From Klebsiella sp. RIT-PI-d (GTDB lineage Bacteria; Pseudomonadota; Gammaproteobacteria; Enterobacterales; Enterobacteriaceae): a stretch of DNA of 64,000 nucleotides. The notes under the pieces are model-generated. The model ran no database searches and was not told the origin of the DNA. It worked only from the letters and a program-made list of their open reading frames with translations. This document shows positions 1 through 9,158 of this stretch, piece after piece (position 1 is the stretch's first letter; each line of letters starts with the position of its first letter). The DNA lies in the NCBI RefSeq assembly GCF_001187865.1, contig NZ_LGIT01000009.1:1240001-1304000 (forward strand), read 5' to 3'. The translations under genes and the position numbers were made by a program.

Positions 1-173
1 ACCAGTGCATCTTTATTGCGTAACCCCTCCGGCGTAACTTTGCTTCCTTTAGCTACAGGTTTATATCCCACTACTGTTTTGCCACGGCCAGCCAGCGCCT
101 GGAGCAGCGCGCGCGAAACGACTGTTTTTCCGACAGCAGTATCAGTACCGGTAATAAAGAAACGCTCAAGCAT
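1..173 (-). CDS. bioD2: Dethiobiotin synthetase-like BioD2 (YnfK), N-terminal part
   Basis: Only the first 57 codons are in the window; the gene runs off the left edge. The start is the ATG complementary to 171-173, giving a protein beginning MLERFFITGTDTAVGKTVV. The Walker-A type P-loop GTDTAVGKT at residues 9-17 is typical of the dethiobiotin synthetase family, which closes the ureido ring of biotin using ATP and CO2. Enterobacteria carry a second copy (ynfK/bioD2) next to mlc, away from the bio operon, and the first residues closely resemble that paralogue. Its physiological role is less clear than that of BioD1. The gene is transcribed in the same direction as mlc but lies downstream of it after about 127 bases. 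Confidence 0.9.
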   Translation of the reverse strand, partial: MLERFFITGTDTAVGKTVVSRALLQALAGRGKTVVGYKPVAKGSKVTPEGLRNKDAL

Positions 174-300
174 AACTCACTCCACTGTTCGATCAGATAA
201 TTATCATTCGTAGTAATAGATCAGGGTGGAGAAAGTCTAAGTGAAGACGTGAGTGGCTAATTTGAGGTAGCGCAATTTTTAGGTTAACAGTAAATATTTG

Positions 301-1521
301 TTAACCCTGCAACAGGCGGATCAGTAAAGAACCGTTATACATGGCATCTTTCACCAGCGCGGCTCCAGCCATTGTGCCCTGGTTAGAAAACTGGGTACTT
401 TCTACTGTCGCGCGCTTGCTGTACGCCGGTAGCGCTTGCTGGCTTATGCATTGTGCAATGGCGGGAAAAAGAATTTCCGCCGCCTGATTGAAGGGGGAAC
501 CGATTAAAATCTTTTGTGGATTAAATAAATTGACCATGATGGCAATAATGCGCCCAACGTGGGTGCCAACACCGGTGATAATATCTTTTGCCAGCAAATC
601 CCCTTCCTGTGCAGCCTGGCATAGTGATGCCACGGTTAACGGCTGTTCATGCAGTCGTGAGCTCATCGACTGACTCATTCTTACCTGTGCGAGATCGAGC
701 ACGCTTTCAATGCTGGCAATGGTTTCAAGGCATCCATGATTGCCGCAGTAACACCGTTTTCCAAAGGGGTCGACTTGAGTATGGCCAATTTCGACCAGGC
801 TGCTGCTGCCCGCGTGTAGCAAGCGTCCATCTGTAATTACCCCTGCCCCAACGTTATGGTCGATAACGACCTGTATCACATCTCGCGCGCCGCGCGATGC
901 GCCAAACAGCAGTTCAGACATCGTCCAGGCGCTAATATCGTGCTGGATATACACGGGAACGCCAGTATGATTTTCCAGTGTTTCACCAAGCGGCATATCT
1001 TTCACATCCAGATAAAATGGCATCCGGTGCACAATCCCATTCTCGGTATCGATGATACCCGGCAACGTAATGGCAATCGCGGTTAAACGTTCAAGTTTAT
1101 GCTGGTAGCGTATAAAAAACCGATCAACGTGGGTAACAATGCGGGTTAGCAGCGGTTGCGGATCGTCCAGAGGCAGCGCCAGTTCCTCTTCCGCCACGGC
1201 CTTGCTGCTCAGATCGCGTAGCGCCATCTGAATAGTACCGCGGTTAATGCGTAAAGAAAGATAGTGCCACGCGTCTGTTTCGACCATCAGACCGACAGCG
1301 GGACGCCCGCGACTGCCCGGGTCCTGAATCTCAGTTTCCTGCACCAGATGCGCTTCGAGCATTTCACGAACGATTTTGGTAATACTGGCTGGCGCAAGCT
1401 GAGCGAGTCGCGATAAATCGATGCGAGATACCGGGCCAAGCTGATCAATCAGACGATATACCGCCCCTGCGTTGGTTTGCTTAATTTGATCAATATGTCC
1501 TGGCTGACTGTCGCTGACCAC
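301..1521 (-). CDS. mlc: Mlc, glucose-responsive ROK-family repressor
   Basis: Cytoplasmic repressor of PTS and sugar-uptake genes (ptsG, ptsHI, manXYZ, malT in E. coli). It is inactivated when dephosphorylated EIICB-Glc sequesters it at the membrane. The 406-residue length equals that of E. coli Mlc. A winged helix-turn-helix lies near residues 20-75, followed by GRPAVGL and a ROK sugar-kinase-like core. The zinc-binding CYCGNHGC cluster is near residues 257-264. The start is GTG, with GGGAG about eight bases upstream. A palindromic Mlc-type operator lies just upstream (1534-1555), so autoregulation is likely. Also called dgsA. Confidence 0.97.
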   Translation of the reverse strand: MVSDSQPGHIDQIKQTNAGAVYRLIDQLGPVSRIDLSRLAQLAPASITKIVREMLEAHLVQETEIQDPGSRGRPAVGLMVETDAWHYLSLRINRGTIQMALRDLSSKAVAEEELALPLDDPQPLLTRIVTHVDRFFIRYQHKLERLTAIAITLPGIIDTENGIVHRMPFYLDVKDMPLGETLENHTGVPVYIQHDISAWTMSELLFGASRGARDVIQVVIDHNVGAGVITDGRLLHAGSSSLVEIGHTQVDPFGKRCYCGNHGCLETIASIESVLDLAQVRMSQSMSSRLHEQPLTVASLCQAAQEGDLLAKDIITGVGTHVGRIIAIMVNLFNPQKILIGSPFNQAAEILFPAIAQCISQQALPAYSKRATVESTQFSNQGTMAGAALVKDAMYNGSLLIRLLQG

Positions 1522-1533
1522 CGCTGACTCCCT

Positions 1534-1555
1534 TTATTTTCGCGCTTCGAAATAA
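1534..1555. promoter_or_regulatory. Mlc-type operator (autoregulation)
   Basis: Near-palindrome with arms TTATTT and AAATAA separated by TCGCGCTTCG, matching the known Mlc/NagC-type pattern of AT arms around a C/G core. It lies 13 bases upstream of the mlc GTG and overlaps the leader. Inference: Mlc represses its own gene here, as in E. coli. Confidence 0.65.
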
Positions 1556-1634
1556 TTTGCAGCCTATGTTGAAGCACTTCAATAGCCAGCGTCAAATTTT
1601 TGCTTAGCCATGTGATTTGTCGCACATTTTTTCG

Positions 1635-2537
1635 TTAATTTATGGCATTAATACACGCTATTAAGCGTTCTTTAAAGTGAACTGCCGGCGGACTGAGCAC
1701 CCGGTGATGTGCCCAGACCAGCCACATTTCAGAAACAGCATCTTCTTCAACAATAGGTATCCAGCACATTTCATCCAGCTGAACACGGCAGAAAGACGCC
1801 GGTAAAATAGACACACCCAGGCCTGCGGCTACCAGACCAATGATAGTCATTGCCTCACCGACCTCCTGAGTGATGATCGGTGATAATCCGTAGCGGCGCA
1901 TCAGTCCGAGGATATCGTCGTAAAGGCCAGTTCCAACATGCGGATCAAAGAAGACAAATGGCTCACCTGCCAGCTCGACCAGACTAACGGCGTGTTGTCT
2001 GGCCAGAGGATGGTCGCGATGGATCATGGCCAGCAGTGGCTCATGAAGGATCACCTTCCGGCTCAACGTATCAGGCAGTGGCGTATTACGCATCAGGCCT
2101 AAATCCAGCGTTCCTTCGTTCAGCGGGGCAATCTGTTCACGAGTATTAGTCTCGCGTGTCTGAATATGAACATCAGGATAGAGATGGCGAAAAGTGGAAA
2201 GGGTATCGGATACGGATTTAATAAAGGGTGCGGAAGAAGTGAAACCTAATCGCAGCTCACCAGCCTCCCCCTGATGAAACCGGGTAGCTCGTGAAGCCGC
2301 CTCCTCTACCTGAGCCAGTATTTGTCGACTGTCGGCAAGAAATTGCTTACCTGCGGTAGTCAGACTTACGCTGCGATTAGTACGGTTGAACAGACGCGCG
2401 TCGATCTGCTGTTCCAGAGTCTGGATCTGCTGGCTCAGCGGAGGCTGAGAAATATTCAGTCTGGCGGCCGCACGACCAAAATGCAGCTCTTCAGCGACAG
2501 CAATAAAGTAGCGAAGATGGCGAAGTTCAATATTCAT
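1635..2537 (-). CDS. ynfL: LysR-family transcriptional regulator YnfL
   Basis: A 300-residue LysR-type regulator with the N-terminal helix-turn-helix (residues about 1-60, beginning MNIELRHLRYFIAVAEELHF) and a C-terminal periplasmic-binding-protein-like effector domain. It is divergent from the MFS transporter gene ynfM, with about 100 bases between the starts. This is the classical arrangement for a LysR regulator controlling its neighbour, so ynfM is the probable target. The inducer is unknown. Length and neighbourhood match E. coli ynfL. Confidence 0.93.
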   Translation of the reverse strand: MNIELRHLRYFIAVAEELHFGRAAARLNISQPPLSQQIQTLEQQIDARLFNRTNRSVSLTTAGKQFLADSRQILAQVEEAASRATRFHQGEAGELRLGFTSSAPFIKSVSDTLSTFRHLYPDVHIQTRETNTREQIAPLNEGTLDLGLMRNTPLPDTLSRKVILHEPLLAMIHRDHPLARQHAVSLVELAGEPFVFFDPHVGTGLYDDILGLMRRYGLSPIITQEVGEAMTIIGLVAAGLGVSILPASFCRVQLDEMCWIPIVEEDAVSEMWLVWAHHRVLSPPAVHFKERLIACINAIN

Positions 2538-2641
2538 ATTTTTAAAGTATCAATTAAGATTATTAATATATTAGACATACTATTTACAATTTCCTACTCT
2601 TTACAGGTGATATTCATTCTTTTCTGCGCAAGGAATCTTCC

Positions 2642-3892
2642 GTGAGCCGTACAACAACCGTTGATGCCGCCCCCATCAACGACGCCATTTCCCCACTTTC
2701 ATCCCAACCGACAAATTATATTAAACGCGGAACCCGACCATTTATCCGCGTCACGCTGGCCCTTTTTTCAGCAGGGCTGGCGACGTTCGCTCTGCTTTAT
2801 TGCGTCCAGCCGATCCTGCCCGTCTTGTCACATGAATTTGGTATTTCCCCGGCCAGCAGCAGTATTTCGCTCTCAATATCGACGGCTATGCTGGCGTCAG
2901 GACTCTTATTTACCGGCCCACTGTCTGATGCGATCGGGCGTAAAAAAGTGATGGTGACGGCCTTATTACTGGCCTCATGCTGTACCCTGCTTTCAACGTT
3001 AATGACCAGCTGGCACGGCATTCTGGTCATGCGGGCGCTAACGGGCTTAGCCTTAAGCGGCGTGGCTGCTGTCGGCATGACATATCTTAGCGAAGAGATC
3101 CACCCGAGCTATGTTGCTTTTTCAATGGGCCTCTACATCAGTGGAAACTCAATTGGAGGAATGAGCGGTCGATTATTAAGCGGCGTAATAACCGATTTAT
3201 TTAGCTGGCGCATTGCGCTTGCCACTATCGGCTGCTTCGCCCTTGCCTCTGCCATTATGTTCTGGAAGATCCTCCCCGAATCACAGCATTTCAAAGCATC
3301 TTCGCTGCGGCCCAAAGTACTACTGCTTAACGTCCGGTTGCACTGGCACGATAAAGGATTACCGCTGTTGTTCACGGCAGGTTTCTTATTAATGGGATCA
3401 TTCGTCACTCTGTTTAACTATATTGGCTATCGATTGATGTTATCGCCATGGTCATTGAGTCAGGCCACCGTCGGACTGCTCTCCGTGGCGTATCTCACCG
3501 GCACGTGGAGTTCACCCAAAGCTGGCGCACTGACTGCCCGCTATGGCCGTGGGCCGGTGATGATTTCCGCCACCGGCATCATGCTTGCAGGCTTATTACT
3601 GACCCTGTTTAGTTCGCTTTGGCTAATATTTACCGGCATGTTACTGTTCTCGGCCGGTTTTTTTGCCGCCCATTCCGTAGCCAGTAGCTGGATTGGCCCC
3701 CGGGCACGGCGCGCGCGCGGGCAAGCCTCTTCATTTTATCTGTTTTGCTATTACGCGGGTTCCAGCGTCGCGGGTACACTGGGCGGACTGTTCTGGCATA
3801 AGTTTGGCTGGAATGGCGTGGGCGGTTTTATTGCGCTGATGCTGATAGCCGCCCTGATCGTTGGCAACATACTGCACAGGCGTTTACGTTAA
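2642..3892 (+). CDS. ynfM: YnfM, MFS drug/arabinose-type efflux transporter
   Basis: Inner-membrane major facilitator protein of 416 residues with about 12 predicted membrane segments. The loop GPLSDAIGRKK between TM2 and TM3 (about residues 90-100) is the MFS motif A. The start is GTG (MSRTTTVDAAP), preceded by AAGGAA. E. coli YnfM is 417 residues and near-collinear. Its substrate is uncertain. It is divergent from the LysR gene ynfL, its likely regulator. Confidence 0.94.
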   Translation: MSRTTTVDAAPINDAISPLSSQPTNYIKRGTRPFIRVTLALFSAGLATFALLYCVQPILPVLSHEFGISPASSSISLSISTAMLASGLLFTGPLSDAIGRKKVMVTALLLASCCTLLSTLMTSWHGILVMRALTGLALSGVAAVGMTYLSEEIHPSYVAFSMGLYISGNSIGGMSGRLLSGVITDLFSWRIALATIGCFALASAIMFWKILPESQHFKASSLRPKVLLLNVRLHWHDKGLPLLFTAGFLLMGSFVTLFNYIGYRLMLSPWSLSQATVGLLSVAYLTGTWSSPKAGALTARYGRGPVMISATGIMLAGLLLTLFSSLWLIFTGMLLFSAGFFAAHSVASSWIGPRARRARGQASSFYLFCYYAGSSVAGTLGGLFWHKFGWNGVGGFIALMLIAALIVGNILHRRLR

Positions 3893-3915
3893 TGATTCAT
3901 CCTCGTTTGGTGATG

Positions 3916-3929
3916 TACAAACGGTTACA
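3916..3929 (+). promoter_or_regulatory. RstA-like box upstream of asr
   Basis: TACAAACGGTTACA keeps both conserved halves (TACA and GTTACA) of the RstA consensus TACATNTNGTTACA. It lies about 100 bases upstream of asr, which is a known RstA target in E. coli at low pH. The rstAB genes themselves are in this window at 16.7-18.8 kb. Confidence 0.6.
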
Positions 3930-4032
3930 CGGCGAAACCAAACACTCACGGAAAGCGTGAGTAGTCAGGGATATAGTGTTTTCAACGGCCCCGCAGTGGG
4001 GTTGAATGAAAAACCATTTCGAGGATATCAGA

Positions 4033-4371
4033 ATGAAAAAAGTATTAGCTCTGGTTGTTGCCGCTGCTATGGGTCTGTCATCTGCTGCATTCGCCGCTGA
4101 AACTACCAGCACCACGCAAACTCCGGCGTCAGCCAGCACTACTCATACGGCAACCGCGAAAACAACGCACCATAAAAAACATCATAAAGCTGCAACACCG
4201 GCCGCCGATCAGAAAGCACAGGCGGCAAAAAAGCACAAAAAAGCAGTAAAACAGGATGCAACCAAACCCGCCGCGCAGAAAGCGCAGGCAGCTAAGAAAA
4301 GCAAAAAAACGGTAAAACATAACGCCGCAAAGCCAGCGCAGACTAAGACTGCCGCTCAGCCAGCTGCGTAA
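4033..4371 (+). CDS. asr: Asr, acid shock protein
   Basis: Periplasmic, highly basic acid-shock protein of 112 residues. The signal peptide ends near AFAAE (residues 19-23). The mature part is low in complexity, rich in Lys, Ala, Thr and His, with two imperfect copies of a QKAQAAKK(H/S)KK(A/T)VK unit and [10 protein letters not shown]. coli Asr is about 102 residues. It is induced strongly at low pH through RstA. The ATG at 4033 was chosen because it begins the signal peptide [15 protein letters not shown] strong hairpin terminator follows at 4400. Confidence 0.95.
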   Translation: MKKVLALVVAAAMGLSSAAFAAETTSTTQTPASASTTHTATAKTTHHKKHHKAATPAADQKAQAAKKHKKAVKQDATKPAAQKAQAAKKSKKTVKHNAAKPAQTKTAAQPAA

Positions 4372-4399
4372 ATAACTATCGGAATACGGTAATAAATAA

Positions 4400-4428
4400 A
4401 TCGGCGCACATCCAGCGCCGATTTTTTT
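4400..4428 (+). terminator. Rho-independent terminator of asr
   Basis: Stem ATCGGCGC / GCGCCGAT with a seven-base loop, followed directly by seven T residues. It ends 13 bases before ydgU, so read-through would be needed for asr-ydgU cotranscription. Confidence 0.85.
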
Positions 4429-4440
4429 GGGAGAGCTGTG

Positions 4441-4524
4441 ATGATGCGCCGCTATCGATTTGAGCTCATTCTGATTACGCTAATTTTATGCGCTCTCATT
4501 GCCACGCGTTTCTTTCTAAATTAA
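4441..4524 (+). CDS. ydgU: YdgU, 27-residue membrane miniprotein
   Basis: A 27-codon ORF, MMRRYRFELILITLILCALI followed by ATRFFLN. It has a short basic start and then one hydrophobic segment (residues 8-25), typical of a single-pass inner-membrane small protein. E. coli annotates ydgU of the same size in the same place between asr and ydgD. Function is not known; its position suggests coupling to acid-shock expression. GAGAGCTGTG just upstream supplies a plausible ribosome-binding site. Confidence 0.75.
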   Translation: MMRRYRFELILITLILCALIATRFFLN

Positions 4525-4624
4525 TGTAGCACGCTGATTTTGCTCCCACTTTCTTCGCGTCCCGTCTATAGTTACCTCATTGGGTTCACTTTTAATAATC
4601 ATAATTACCCCGTCTGAGAGTGAT

Positions 4625-5437
4625 ATGCGTAAAACCGTTATGTTGTTAGGATCTATTCTGTTTTCTTTGACTGCACATGCTGATGAAAGTATGAGTGCAA
4701 AAGAGATCAGAACGCTGTTTTTTGGTCATGACGACCGGACGCAGATTGCTGATCCCACAGCCTCACCATGGGATGCTATCGGACAGCTTGAAACCGCCAG
4801 CGGTAATTTATGTACTGCAACGCTTATCACTCCCAATATTGCGTTAACCGCAGGCCACTGTCTGTTAACCCCACCTAAAGGCACTGCGGATAAAGCGGTA
4901 GCGCTACGTTTTATTTCACAAAAAGGTCTCTGGCGCTATGAGATCCACGGTATCGAAGGTCGGGTGGATGCCTCATTAGGCAAGCGTCTTACACCTGACG
5001 GCGACGGCTGGATAGTTCCGCCTGCCGCCGCGTCGTGGGATTTCGGGCTGATTGTCCTGCGTTATCCGCCGTCTGGTATTACTCCACTGCCGTTATTTCA
5101 GGGCGATAAAGCCGCGCTGACCGCCGCGCTGAAAGCAGCCGATCGCAAAGTAACCCAATCAGGTTATCCGGTGGATCATCTTGACGATCTTTACAGTCAT
5201 CAGGATTGTGTGGTTACCGGCTGGGCACAAAACTCGGTGTTGTCACATCAGTGCGATACGCTACCGGGTGATAGCGGGTCGCCGTTGATGCTCAAAACGG
5301 CCAGAGGCTGGGAACTGATCGCCGTTCAAAGCTCGGCGCCTGCAGCAAAGGATCGCTGGCGAGCGGATAACCGGGCAATTGCGGTGACCGGTTTTAGCGA
5401 TAAACTGGACGCTCTGGCGAAAAATAGCGGCAACTAA
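4625..5437 (+). CDS. ydgD: YdgD, secreted trypsin-like serine protease homologue
   Basis: Protein of 270 residues with a signal peptide ([19 protein letters not shown]) and a chymotrypsin-fold domain. The catalytic triad is visible: His in LTAGHC (about residue 79), Asp in SWDFGLI, and Ser in LPGDSGSP near residue 220. E. coli YdgD is 273 residues; its substrate is unknown. The start at 4625 begins the signal peptide. An upstream in-frame ATG at 4580 would add a non-signal extension. Its stop overlaps the stop of smrA by four bases (tail to tail), which marks a change of synteny from E. coli. Confidence 0.92.
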   Translation: MRKTVMLLGSILFSLTAHADESMSAKEIRTLFFGHDDRTQIADPTASPWDAIGQLETASGNLCTATLITPNIALTAGHCLLTPPKGTADKAVALRFISQKGLWRYEIHGIEGRVDASLGKRLTPDGDGWIVPPAAASWDFGLIVLRYPPSGITPLPLFQGDKAALTAALKAADRKVTQSGYPVDHLDDLYSHQDCVVTGWAQNSVLSHQCDTLPGDSGSPLMLKTARGWELIAVQSSAPAAKDRWRADNRAIAVTGFSDKLDALAKNSGN

Positions 5438-5997
5438 CGGCTACGCTTGGCGTGACGCTCCCAGTTATCTCTTTTGGCCTCGCTGGATTTGCGTAGCGCA
5501 ACGTAACAGGCACCGCTGCCGCCGTGATGAGGTGATGCCACACAGTACGCCTGAACGTCCTCGAATTCACAAAGCCAGCGCGCAACATAACTGCGAACGA
5601 TATTGGCATGTGCGTTATCATCCCGCCCTTTTCCGTGCACAATGAGCAGATTACGTAAGCCGTCCTGATGCGCCTGAGTAATGAAGGCGAAAACTTTTTG
5701 CCGACATTGTTCAACCGGATGGCGCAAGAGATTCAGGCTGGCCTGATTCTGGTATTTTCCCTGGCGTAACTTTTCCAGCACGCCATGCTGTAACCCCTCA
5801 CGCCGAAACTCCAGCGGCGTGGCAAGTGGGATAACGTCTAAAAAACCGGTTGTCAGAAAGTTATCCAGCTGCAACAGGTCGATTCGCTCCGGCGTACGCG
5901 ATTTACGGTTTGGATACCATTTAACATCGCTGCATTGCTTTAGCGGCTGGACATCTTCCATGGCGTCAAGAAAAAGTGATTTGTCGTCAAGGTTCAT
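5434..5997 (-). CDS. smrA: SmrA, Smr-domain DNA endonuclease-like protein
   Basis: Protein of 187 residues, the same length as E. coli SmrA (YdaL). The C-terminal Smr domain shows the [11 protein letters not shown] motif (about residues 120-130) and [14 protein letters not shown] (about 158-171). The Smr domain of MutS2-related proteins nicks DNA; SmrA from E. coli has reported endonuclease activity. In E. coli the gene is near dgcM and zntB, whereas here it is convergent with ydgD. Confidence 0.94.
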   Translation of the reverse strand: MNLDDKSLFLDAMEDVQPLKQCSDVKWYPNRKSRTPERIDLLQLDNFLTTGFLDVIPLATPLEFRREGLQHGVLEKLRQGKYQNQASLNLLRHPVEQCRQKVFAFITQAHQDGLRNLLIVHGKGRDDNAHANIVRSYVARWLCEFEDVQAYCVASPHHGGSGACYVALRKSSEAKRDNWERHAKRSR

Positions 5998-6330
5998 GAT
6001 CTGTCCTCTGGCTAACCGGGATCTGCAATGTCACTATAGCGGTGCACTCTCCCACGCTCAATGCGATTTACATACTTTTCAATCAGATTTTAATCACGGT
6101 TGCCCACAATAACGCTGCTACCGTTTTCGCTCTCTGCCGGGTTTATTAAACGTTAACACTGATTAATTACGGTTAATATTTAACCCGCACGTTGAAATCT
6201 GTGAAATATATCACCCGCTGGTGCTGGAAAATAACGGATTTGTTGTTATAACTTAAATTATCCGCATCAGGGAAAACAAATGCGGAAATCACCATGGACA
6301 TAAGTAGTTAATCCCTCTGGAGTCTGTTGG
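5998..6330 (+). promoter_or_regulatory. smrA-ogt gap, upstream part: CRP-like site and hairpin
   Basis: About 330 bases without a recognised gene. A CRP-like site TGTGAAATATATCACC (6200-6215; TGTGA-N6-TCACC, nine of ten consensus bases) is followed by a TATAAC -10-like hexamer at 6246-6251. An inverted repeat TCCGCAT / ATGCGGA lies at 6261-6286, and the left arm of a longer inverted repeat (ACATAAGTAGTTAAT) at 6298-6312. A plausible RBS (TCTGGAG) precedes the small ORF at 6331. Inference: this is the promoter-leader of that ORF. Confidence 0.4.
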
Positions 6331-6454
6331 ATGTCGGCAGGCTCTGTTTTTTATGGCTTTTTTACGCTACCTACGTATAAACCCTTAATTTTTTATGGCT
6401 TTATTCATTTAGCAGACAAATCAATTAATACTACTTATGTATTACATGTCGGCA
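6298..6454. repeat. Nested inverted and direct repeats between smrA and ogt
   Basis: Inverted arms ACATAAGTAGTTAAT (6298-6312) and ATTAATACTACTTATGT (6424-6440) flank two copies of TTTTTTATGGCTTT. A nine-base direct repeat ATGTCGGCA occurs at 6331-6339 and 6446-6454. The arms match except for a two-base insertion. Such an arrangement could be a structured leader, a decayed small mobile element, or coincidence in AT-rich DNA. Confidence 0.5.
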
Positions 6455-6504
6455 TAGCAATTATTGATATTCTTTGTCAATCAATCCTGTTCTCCGGCAG
6501 ATAG
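6331..6504 (+). CDS. Candidate 57-residue small protein, unknown
   Basis: An open frame of 57 codons beginning MSAGSVFYGFFTLPTYKP and ending SILFSGR, preceded by GGAG nine bases before the ATG. The product is hydrophobic and aromatic, with a repeated FYGF element (VFYGFFT and IFYGFIH). The DNA below this repeat, TTTTTTATGGCTTT, occurs twice (6347-6360, 6389-6402), 42 bases apart and in the same frame. Position and upstream CRP-like site make expression possible. I do not recognise the protein, and the ORF may be chance coding within a regulatory region. Confidence 0.35.
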   Translation: MSAGSVFYGFFTLPTYKPLIFYGFIHLADKSINTTYVLHVGIAIIDILCQSILFSGR

Positions 6505-6571
6505 CCATATGCCACTTGATTAGCTGATAAAAGATGCACATTATTTATCGTTCTGGAGAGAGGGGAAAATA

Positions 6572-7087
6572 ATGTTAATACTCTTGCAGGATAAAATTTC
6601 AACGCCGCTCGGCGAACTTTGGGTGATCTGCGACGAACAGTTCCGACTGCGCGCGGTTGAGTGGGACGAACACAGTGCACGCATGTCGCTATTACTCGAT
6701 CTGCATTACAAAAAGACCGGTTATTGCCGGGTTGACAGCAAAAATCCCGGTGGCCTGTGCCAGAAGCTGGATGAATACTTCTCGGGGAATCTGGCGATTA
6801 TCGATACGTTACCAACTGAGACTGCCGGAACACCTTTTCAACGTGAGGTATGGAAAGCGCTGCGTGAAATCCCCTGTGGTCAGGTCATGCATTATGGTCA
6901 ACTTGCCACATTTCTCGGACGTGCAGGTGCGGCCCGTGCGGTCGGTACGGCTAATGGATCAAATCCGATAAGCATTGTGGTTCCATGTCACCGGGTCATT
7001 GGCAGTAATGGAACCATGACCGGTTATGCGGGCGGCGTAGCGCGTAAAGAGTGGCTTTTACGTCATGAAGGCTATCTTTTACTTTGA
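6572..7087 (+). CDS. ogt: Ogt, O6-alkylguanine-DNA alkyltransferase
   Basis: Constitutive suicide DNA-repair protein that moves alkyl groups from O6-alkylguanine and O4-alkylthymine to its own cysteine. Its 171 residues equal the length of E. coli Ogt. The active-site motif VPCHRV places the acceptor cysteine at residue 139, and the helix-turn-helix region with [11 protein letters not shown] precedes it. GGAGAGAGGGG lies upstream of the ATG. It is followed by fnr, as in E. coli. Confidence 0.96.
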   Translation: MLILLQDKISTPLGELWVICDEQFRLRAVEWDEHSARMSLLLDLHYKKTGYCRVDSKNPGGLCQKLDEYFSGNLAIIDTLPTETAGTPFQREVWKALREIPCGQVMHYGQLATFLGRAGAARAVGTANGSNPISIVVPCHRVIGSNGTMTGYAGGVARKEWLLRHEGYLLL

Positions 7088-7238
7088 CTATGCGTGCGGA
7101 GTTTAACATTTACGTTTCGAGACTGTTTTCATAACCTTAATAATATCAAGGAGATGAATTGTTTTTTTTCATAACTATTTCATTATCCAATGAATGCGGA
7201 TTTAGCAGGGTTACTTGCTCACAAAAAAGATGATAAAA

Positions 7239-7252
7239 TTGACCAATATCAA
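7239..7252. promoter_or_regulatory. FNR box, autoregulatory
   Basis: TTGACCAATATCAA matches the FNR consensus TTGATNNNNATCAA at nine of ten fixed positions. It lies 20 bases upstream of the fnr start. E. coli fnr has an FNR box at the same place, through which FNR represses itself anaerobically. Confidence 0.8.
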
Positions 7253-7271
7253 TAACGGCCTGAGCAGACCT

Positions 7272-8024
7272 ATGATCCCGGAAAAGCGAATTATACGGCG
7301 CATTCAGTCTGGCGGTTGTGCTATCCATTGTCAGGATTGCAGTATCAGCCAGCTTTGCATCCCTTTCACGCTAAATGAGCATGAGCTTGATCAGCTTGAT
7401 AACATCATCGAGCGTAAAAAGCCCATCCAGAAAAGTCAGACTCTGTTTAAAGCGGGTGATGAACTGAAATCGCTGTATGCTATTCGTTCGGGCACCATTA
7501 AAAGCTACACCATTACTGAACAGGGTGATGAGCAAATTACCGGATTCCATCTGGCGGGCGATCTGGTGGGATTTGATGCCATCGGCACCGGCCATCATCC
7601 CAGTTTTGCTCAGGCGCTCGAAACCTCAATGGTGTGTGAGATCCCGTTTGAGACCCTTGACGATCTGTCGGGTAAGATGCCTAACCTGCGTCAACAGATG
7701 ATGCGTCTGATGAGCGGCGAAATTAAAGGCGATCAGGATATGATCCTGCTGCTGTCGAAAAAGAATGCTGAAGAGCGTCTGGCAGCCTTTATCTATAATC
7801 TTTCCCGCCGTTTCGCTCAGCGTGGTTTTTCCCCGCGTGAGTTCCGCCTGACCATGACGCGTGGCGACATTGGCAATTATCTCGGCCTGACCGTTGAGAC
7901 TATTAGCCGCCTGCTGGGACGTTTTCAGAAAAGCGGTATGCTGGCTGTTAAGGGTAAATACATCACTATTGAAAACAATGACACGCTGGCGCAGCTGGCA
8001 GGTCATAGCCGCAATCCTGCCTGA
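7272..8024 (+). CDS. fnr: FNR, oxygen-sensing global regulator
   Basis: Cytoplasmic CRP-family regulator of anaerobic metabolism carrying an oxygen-labile [4Fe-4S] cluster. The 250 residues are nearly identical to E. coli Fnr. Cluster-ligand cysteines are at 20, 23 and 29, with the fourth near 122 (MVCEIP). The recognition helix has ETISRLLGR near residues 209-217. The start [10 protein letters not shown] at 7272 is preferred over an in-frame ATG at 7215, which would place the FNR box inside the coding sequence. uspE follows. Confidence 0.98.
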   Translation: MIPEKRIIRRIQSGGCAIHCQDCSISQLCIPFTLNEHELDQLDNIIERKKPIQKSQTLFKAGDELKSLYAIRSGTIKSYTITEQGDEQITGFHLAGDLVGFDAIGTGHHPSFAQALETSMVCEIPFETLDDLSGKMPNLRQQMMRLMSGEIKGDQDMILLLSKKNAEERLAAFIYNLSRRFAQRGFSPREFRLTMTRGDIGNYLGLTVETISRLLGRFQKSGMLAVKGKYITIENNDTLAQLAGHSRNPA

Positions 8025-8163
8025 TCCCTTTTGTTATCAGCCTTCGCCAGACATTATAATTGTCTGATTTATTGATCTGGTGAAGGTTATCCGCTGTTTC
8101 ATTTTACATAGATGAGTTATCTTGTAGTTACAGACTGTGGCGACAGTTGTAAGGAGATTCACT

Positions 8164-9114
8164 ATGGCAAAATATCAAAATATACTGGTCGCTATCGACC
8201 CGAATCAGGACGATCAACCCGCACTGCGGCGCGCCGTGTATTTACACCAACGGATTGGCGGCCGCATCAAAGCCTTCCTGCCGATCTATGATTTTTCGTA
8301 TGAAATGACCACCTTGCTCTCTCCGGACGAGCGAACGGCTATGCGTCAGGGCGTAATAAGCCAGCGAACCGCGTGGATAAAGGAACAGGCAAAATTTTAT
8401 CTGGAAGCGGGTATTCCCATCGACATCAAAGTGGTCTGGCATAATCGCCCTTTCGAGGCCATTATTCAGGAAGTAATGAGCGGCGATCATGATTTGCTGC
8501 TCAAAATGACCCATCAGCATGAAAAACTGGAATCGGTGATTTTTACCCCAACTGACTGGCATCTGCTGCGTAAATGCCCGTGCCCGGTGTGGATGGTTAA
8601 AGATCAACAGTGGCCTGAAGGCGGTAAAGCGCTGGTGGCTGTTAACCTCGCCAGTGAAGAGGAATACCATAATTCTCTGAATGAAAAGCTGGTTAAAGAG
8701 ACGCTCTCGCTGGCAGAACATGTTAACCATACCGAAGTTCATCTCGGCGGAGCCTACCCTGTTACGCCTATTAATATTGCGATTGAACTCCCTGATTTTG
8801 ACCCCAGCGTCTACAACGATGCGATTCGCGGACAGCATTTGCTGGCGATGAAAGCGCTACGACAGAAGTTCAGCATTAGCGAGAATATGACTCACGTTGA
8901 GAAAGGACTGCCTGAAGAGGTGATCCCGGATCTGGCTGAACATTTGCAGGCCGGGATTGTGGTGTTAGGCACCGTAGGCCGAACCGGGCTTTCTGCCGCG
9001 TTCCTTGGCAATACGGCTGAACAGGTGATTGATCATCTGCGCTGTGACCTGCTGGTTATTAAACCCGATCAGTTCCAAACGCCAGTAGAACTGGATGACG
9101 CCGAAGACGATTAA
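8164..9114 (+). CDS. uspE: UspE, tandem universal stress protein
   Basis: Protein of 316 residues with two Usp domains (about 1-150 and 155-305). The second has the [20 protein letters not shown] nucleotide-binding-type segment near residues 274-293. E. coli UspE is the same length and is linked to stress resistance, motility and adhesion. The start at 8164 has TAAGGAGATTCACT upstream, a strong ribosome-binding site. It follows fnr in the same direction after 139 bases. Confidence 0.97.
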   Translation: MAKYQNILVAIDPNQDDQPALRRAVYLHQRIGGRIKAFLPIYDFSYEMTTLLSPDERTAMRQGVISQRTAWIKEQAKFYLEAGIPIDIKVVWHNRPFEAIIQEVMSGDHDLLLKMTHQHEKLESVIFTPTDWHLLRKCPCPVWMVKDQQWPEGGKALVAVNLASEEEYHNSLNEKLVKETLSLAEHVNHTEVHLGGAYPVTPINIAIELPDFDPSVYNDAIRGQHLLAMKALRQKFSISENMTHVEKGLPEEVIPDLAEHLQAGIVVLGTVGRTGLSAAFLGNTAEQVIDHLRCDLLVIKPDQFQTPVELDDAEDD

Positions 9115-9133
9115 TCGTTTCGCCTGACATAAC

Positions 9134-9158
9134 AGACCCGGCTTGCCGGGTCTTTTTT
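9134..9158 (+). terminator. Terminator of uspE
   Basis: Perfect stem AGACCCGGC / GCCGGGTCT with a TT loop, then a T run. It separates uspE from the convergent ynaJ, whose stop overlaps the T tract. Confidence 0.9.

Noticed and set aside
4129-4320. Minus-strand ORF inside asr with Phe/Cys-rich product
   Set aside because: It mirrors the Lys/Ala repeats of asr and has no RBS or homology.
8242-8838. 198-codon minus-strand ORF within uspE
   Set aside because: Antisense shadow. UspE in the plus frame is full length and strongly conserved.
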